Part shown: positions 52,870 to 53,681 of the stretch, in pieces
How the letters are laid out: every line of letters begins with the position of its first letter
How positions within the stretch are numbered: the stretch's first letter is position 1
Origin: Candidatus Babelota bacterium
GTDB taxonomy: Bacteria > Babelota > Babeliae > Babelales > JABDEC01
Direction: 5' to 3'
NCBI GenBank assembly: GCA_013287265.1
Contig: JABDEC010000003.1
Coordinates: 1 to 53,681, forward strand
DNA length: 53,681 nucleotides
The notes under the pieces: generated by a model
Databases searched by the model: none
What the model was told of the DNA's origin: nothing
Seen by the model: only the letters and a program-made list of their open reading frames with translations
Translations under genes and position numbers: made by a program

Positions 52870-53085
52870 TAATTTCTATTATAAAATTATCATAAAAATA
52901 GATTAAAAAGCAATAGTTTTGTTAAATTTTCAATTTTTGAATATCCGAAATACCTTTTTTTTGATTCTTTATATCTAATTTTTCCAATTTTTTCCAGGTT
53001 AAAAGGCCACTTTTGGCATCTTGAAAGCATGCAACTGAACTTGCATTTAAAATGGCATAAAAAATGGCTTTTTCTATTGTTTTTT
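52870..53085. repeat. 216-bp direct repeat, copy 1
   Basis: Matches 53466-53681 base for base at an offset of 596, except 52939 (G here, T there). It begins just before the ankyrin gene and covers the gap plus the final codons of the 121-residue gene. On the minus strand it keeps a 52-codon open frame out to a TAA at 52922-52924, in the -1 frame of the 121-residue gene. Confidence 0.95.
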
Positions 53086-53439
53086 TTGTGAATCCATAAA
53101 TTCTGTAAAAAGGTTGATTACAGATTTATAATCTGGTGTATCTGTTTGAATTGGAAACCATTTAATTCCATCTTTGCTGTACATAATGTTATTTTTTTGA
53201 GGAAAATCGGTAGGAATTAGAGGAGTAGTTGTGGGCGCTTCATACCAATGGATTCCATCTTCACTGTACATGGTTTTGGGCGGAATTTCATACCAATCAA
53301 TTCCGTCCTGGCTATACATGATGGTGTTCGTTGGTTTGTAAAATACTGCTGTAAGATCTCCTGATTGATATGTTTCTAAGCTTAAAATAGATAAATTACT
53401 TAAAATAACAGTTAAAAATAATAAAAATTTGAATTTCAT
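53074..53439 (-). CDS. Small exported protein with three MYSxDGIxW repeats
   Basis: 121 residues; GGAGG precedes the ATG. Signal peptide MKFKFLLFLTVILSNLSILS. Three short repeats follow: MYSQDGIDWY (41-50), MYSEDGIHWY (57-66) and MYSKDGIKWF (86-95), set in proline/threonine linkers. The unit resembles the Asp-box of beta-propellers (S-x-D-x-G-x-x-W) but is alone, too few for a full propeller. The stop follows a run of eight A; a -1 shift there would add 52 residues encoded by the repeat. Function unknown; sugar or surface binding is a guess. Confidence 0.8.
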   Translation of the reverse strand: MKFKFLLFLTVILSNLSILSLETYQSGDLTAVFYKPTNTIMYSQDGIDWYEIPPKTMYSEDGIHWYEAPTTTPLIPTDFPQKNNIMYSKDGIKWFPIQTDTPDYKSVINLFTEFMDSQKKQ

Positions 53440-53465
53440 AAAACCTCCATAAAATTACACATAAT

Positions 53466-53681
53466 TAATTTCTATTATAAAATTATCATAAAAATAGATT
53501 AAAAAGCAATAGTTTTGTTAAATTTTCAATTTTTTAATATCCGAAATACCTTTTTTTTGATTCTTTATATCTAATTTTTCCAATTTTTTCCAGGTTAAAA
53601 GGCCACTTTTGGCATCTTGAAAGCATGCAACTGAACTTGCATTTAAAATGGCATAAAAAATGGCTTTTTCTATTGTTTTTT
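53466..53681. repeat. 216-bp direct repeat, copy 2 (cut by right edge)
   Basis: Second copy, continuing to the end of the window and probably beyond. By analogy it should lie behind the 3' end of another leader-sharing gene outside the window. It differs from copy 1 only at 53535. Confidence 0.95.

Noticed and set aside
1-53681. tRNA, rRNA, insertion sequences or prophage genes
   Set aside because: No tRNA-like cloverleaf with TTCRA arm, no rRNA segments, and no transposase or phage protein motifs were seen in any frame I read.

Overview
The window is very AT-rich bacterial DNA, densely packed, with few operons and an unusually large number of proteins carrying Sec signal peptides. Two outer-membrane beta-barrels, three secretins, GspC/L/M-type inner-membrane proteins and a lipoprotein show a diderm envelope. 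A secreted ankyrin protein, a secreted clostripain-type protease, an exported superoxide dismutase and two exported proteins ending in eukaryotic-type CAAX boxes point to life inside a eukaryotic host. My best guess is a member of Candidatus Dependentiae (TM6, Babela-like, amoeba-associated). This is inference from gene content and base composition, not a database match.

Layout. 1-5.3 kb: DNA polymerase I (cut by the left edge), divergent priA, a small exported protein and a CxxC lipoprotein. 5.4-9.3 kb: a strong candidate small RNA gene, then a leftward operon M23 peptidase - PilO-like - PilP-like - PilQ-like secretin. 9.5-10.8 kb: a short UvrC. 10.9-14.2 kb: nine tandem genes for small secreted proteins with a near-constant signal peptide and very different mature parts. 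14.3-16.9 kb: clpB. 17.0-18.6 kb: two paralogous exported proteins ending in CxCVIL. 18.6-25.7 kb: exported SOD, small exported proteins, a double-domain M16 peptidase, a second small leader-sharing family and a Glu/Leu-type dehydrogenase. 25.9-28.6 kb: a short ComEC and a C11 protease. 28.6-29.0 kb: nine DnaA boxes plus an AT-rich tract, a probable replication origin. 29.1-33.2 kb: nusA - infB - WecA/MraY-family transferase. 33.4-40.1 kb: endonuclease IV, a porin-like protein, aspS, a small membrane protein and an enolase-family protein lacking catalytic residues. 40.0-49.3 kb: leftward moxR, then a type II secretion-like operon gspC - gspD - gspL - gspM - second gspD. 49.5-53.7 kb: a second outer-membrane protein, galE, a secreted ankyrin protein, a small protein with three short repeats, and two nearly identical 216-bp repeats.

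How the parts may fit: many proteins here are marked for export through Sec, and the window also encodes the periplasmic and outer-membrane parts of at least one type II or type IV pilus-like machine. For a bacterium living free in host cytoplasm, proteins leaving through such a pore would meet host enzymes directly, which would make sense of the CAAX boxes. The assembly ATPase, platform protein and pseudopilins are not in this window. I saw no tRNA, rRNA, CRISPR array or insertion sequence.
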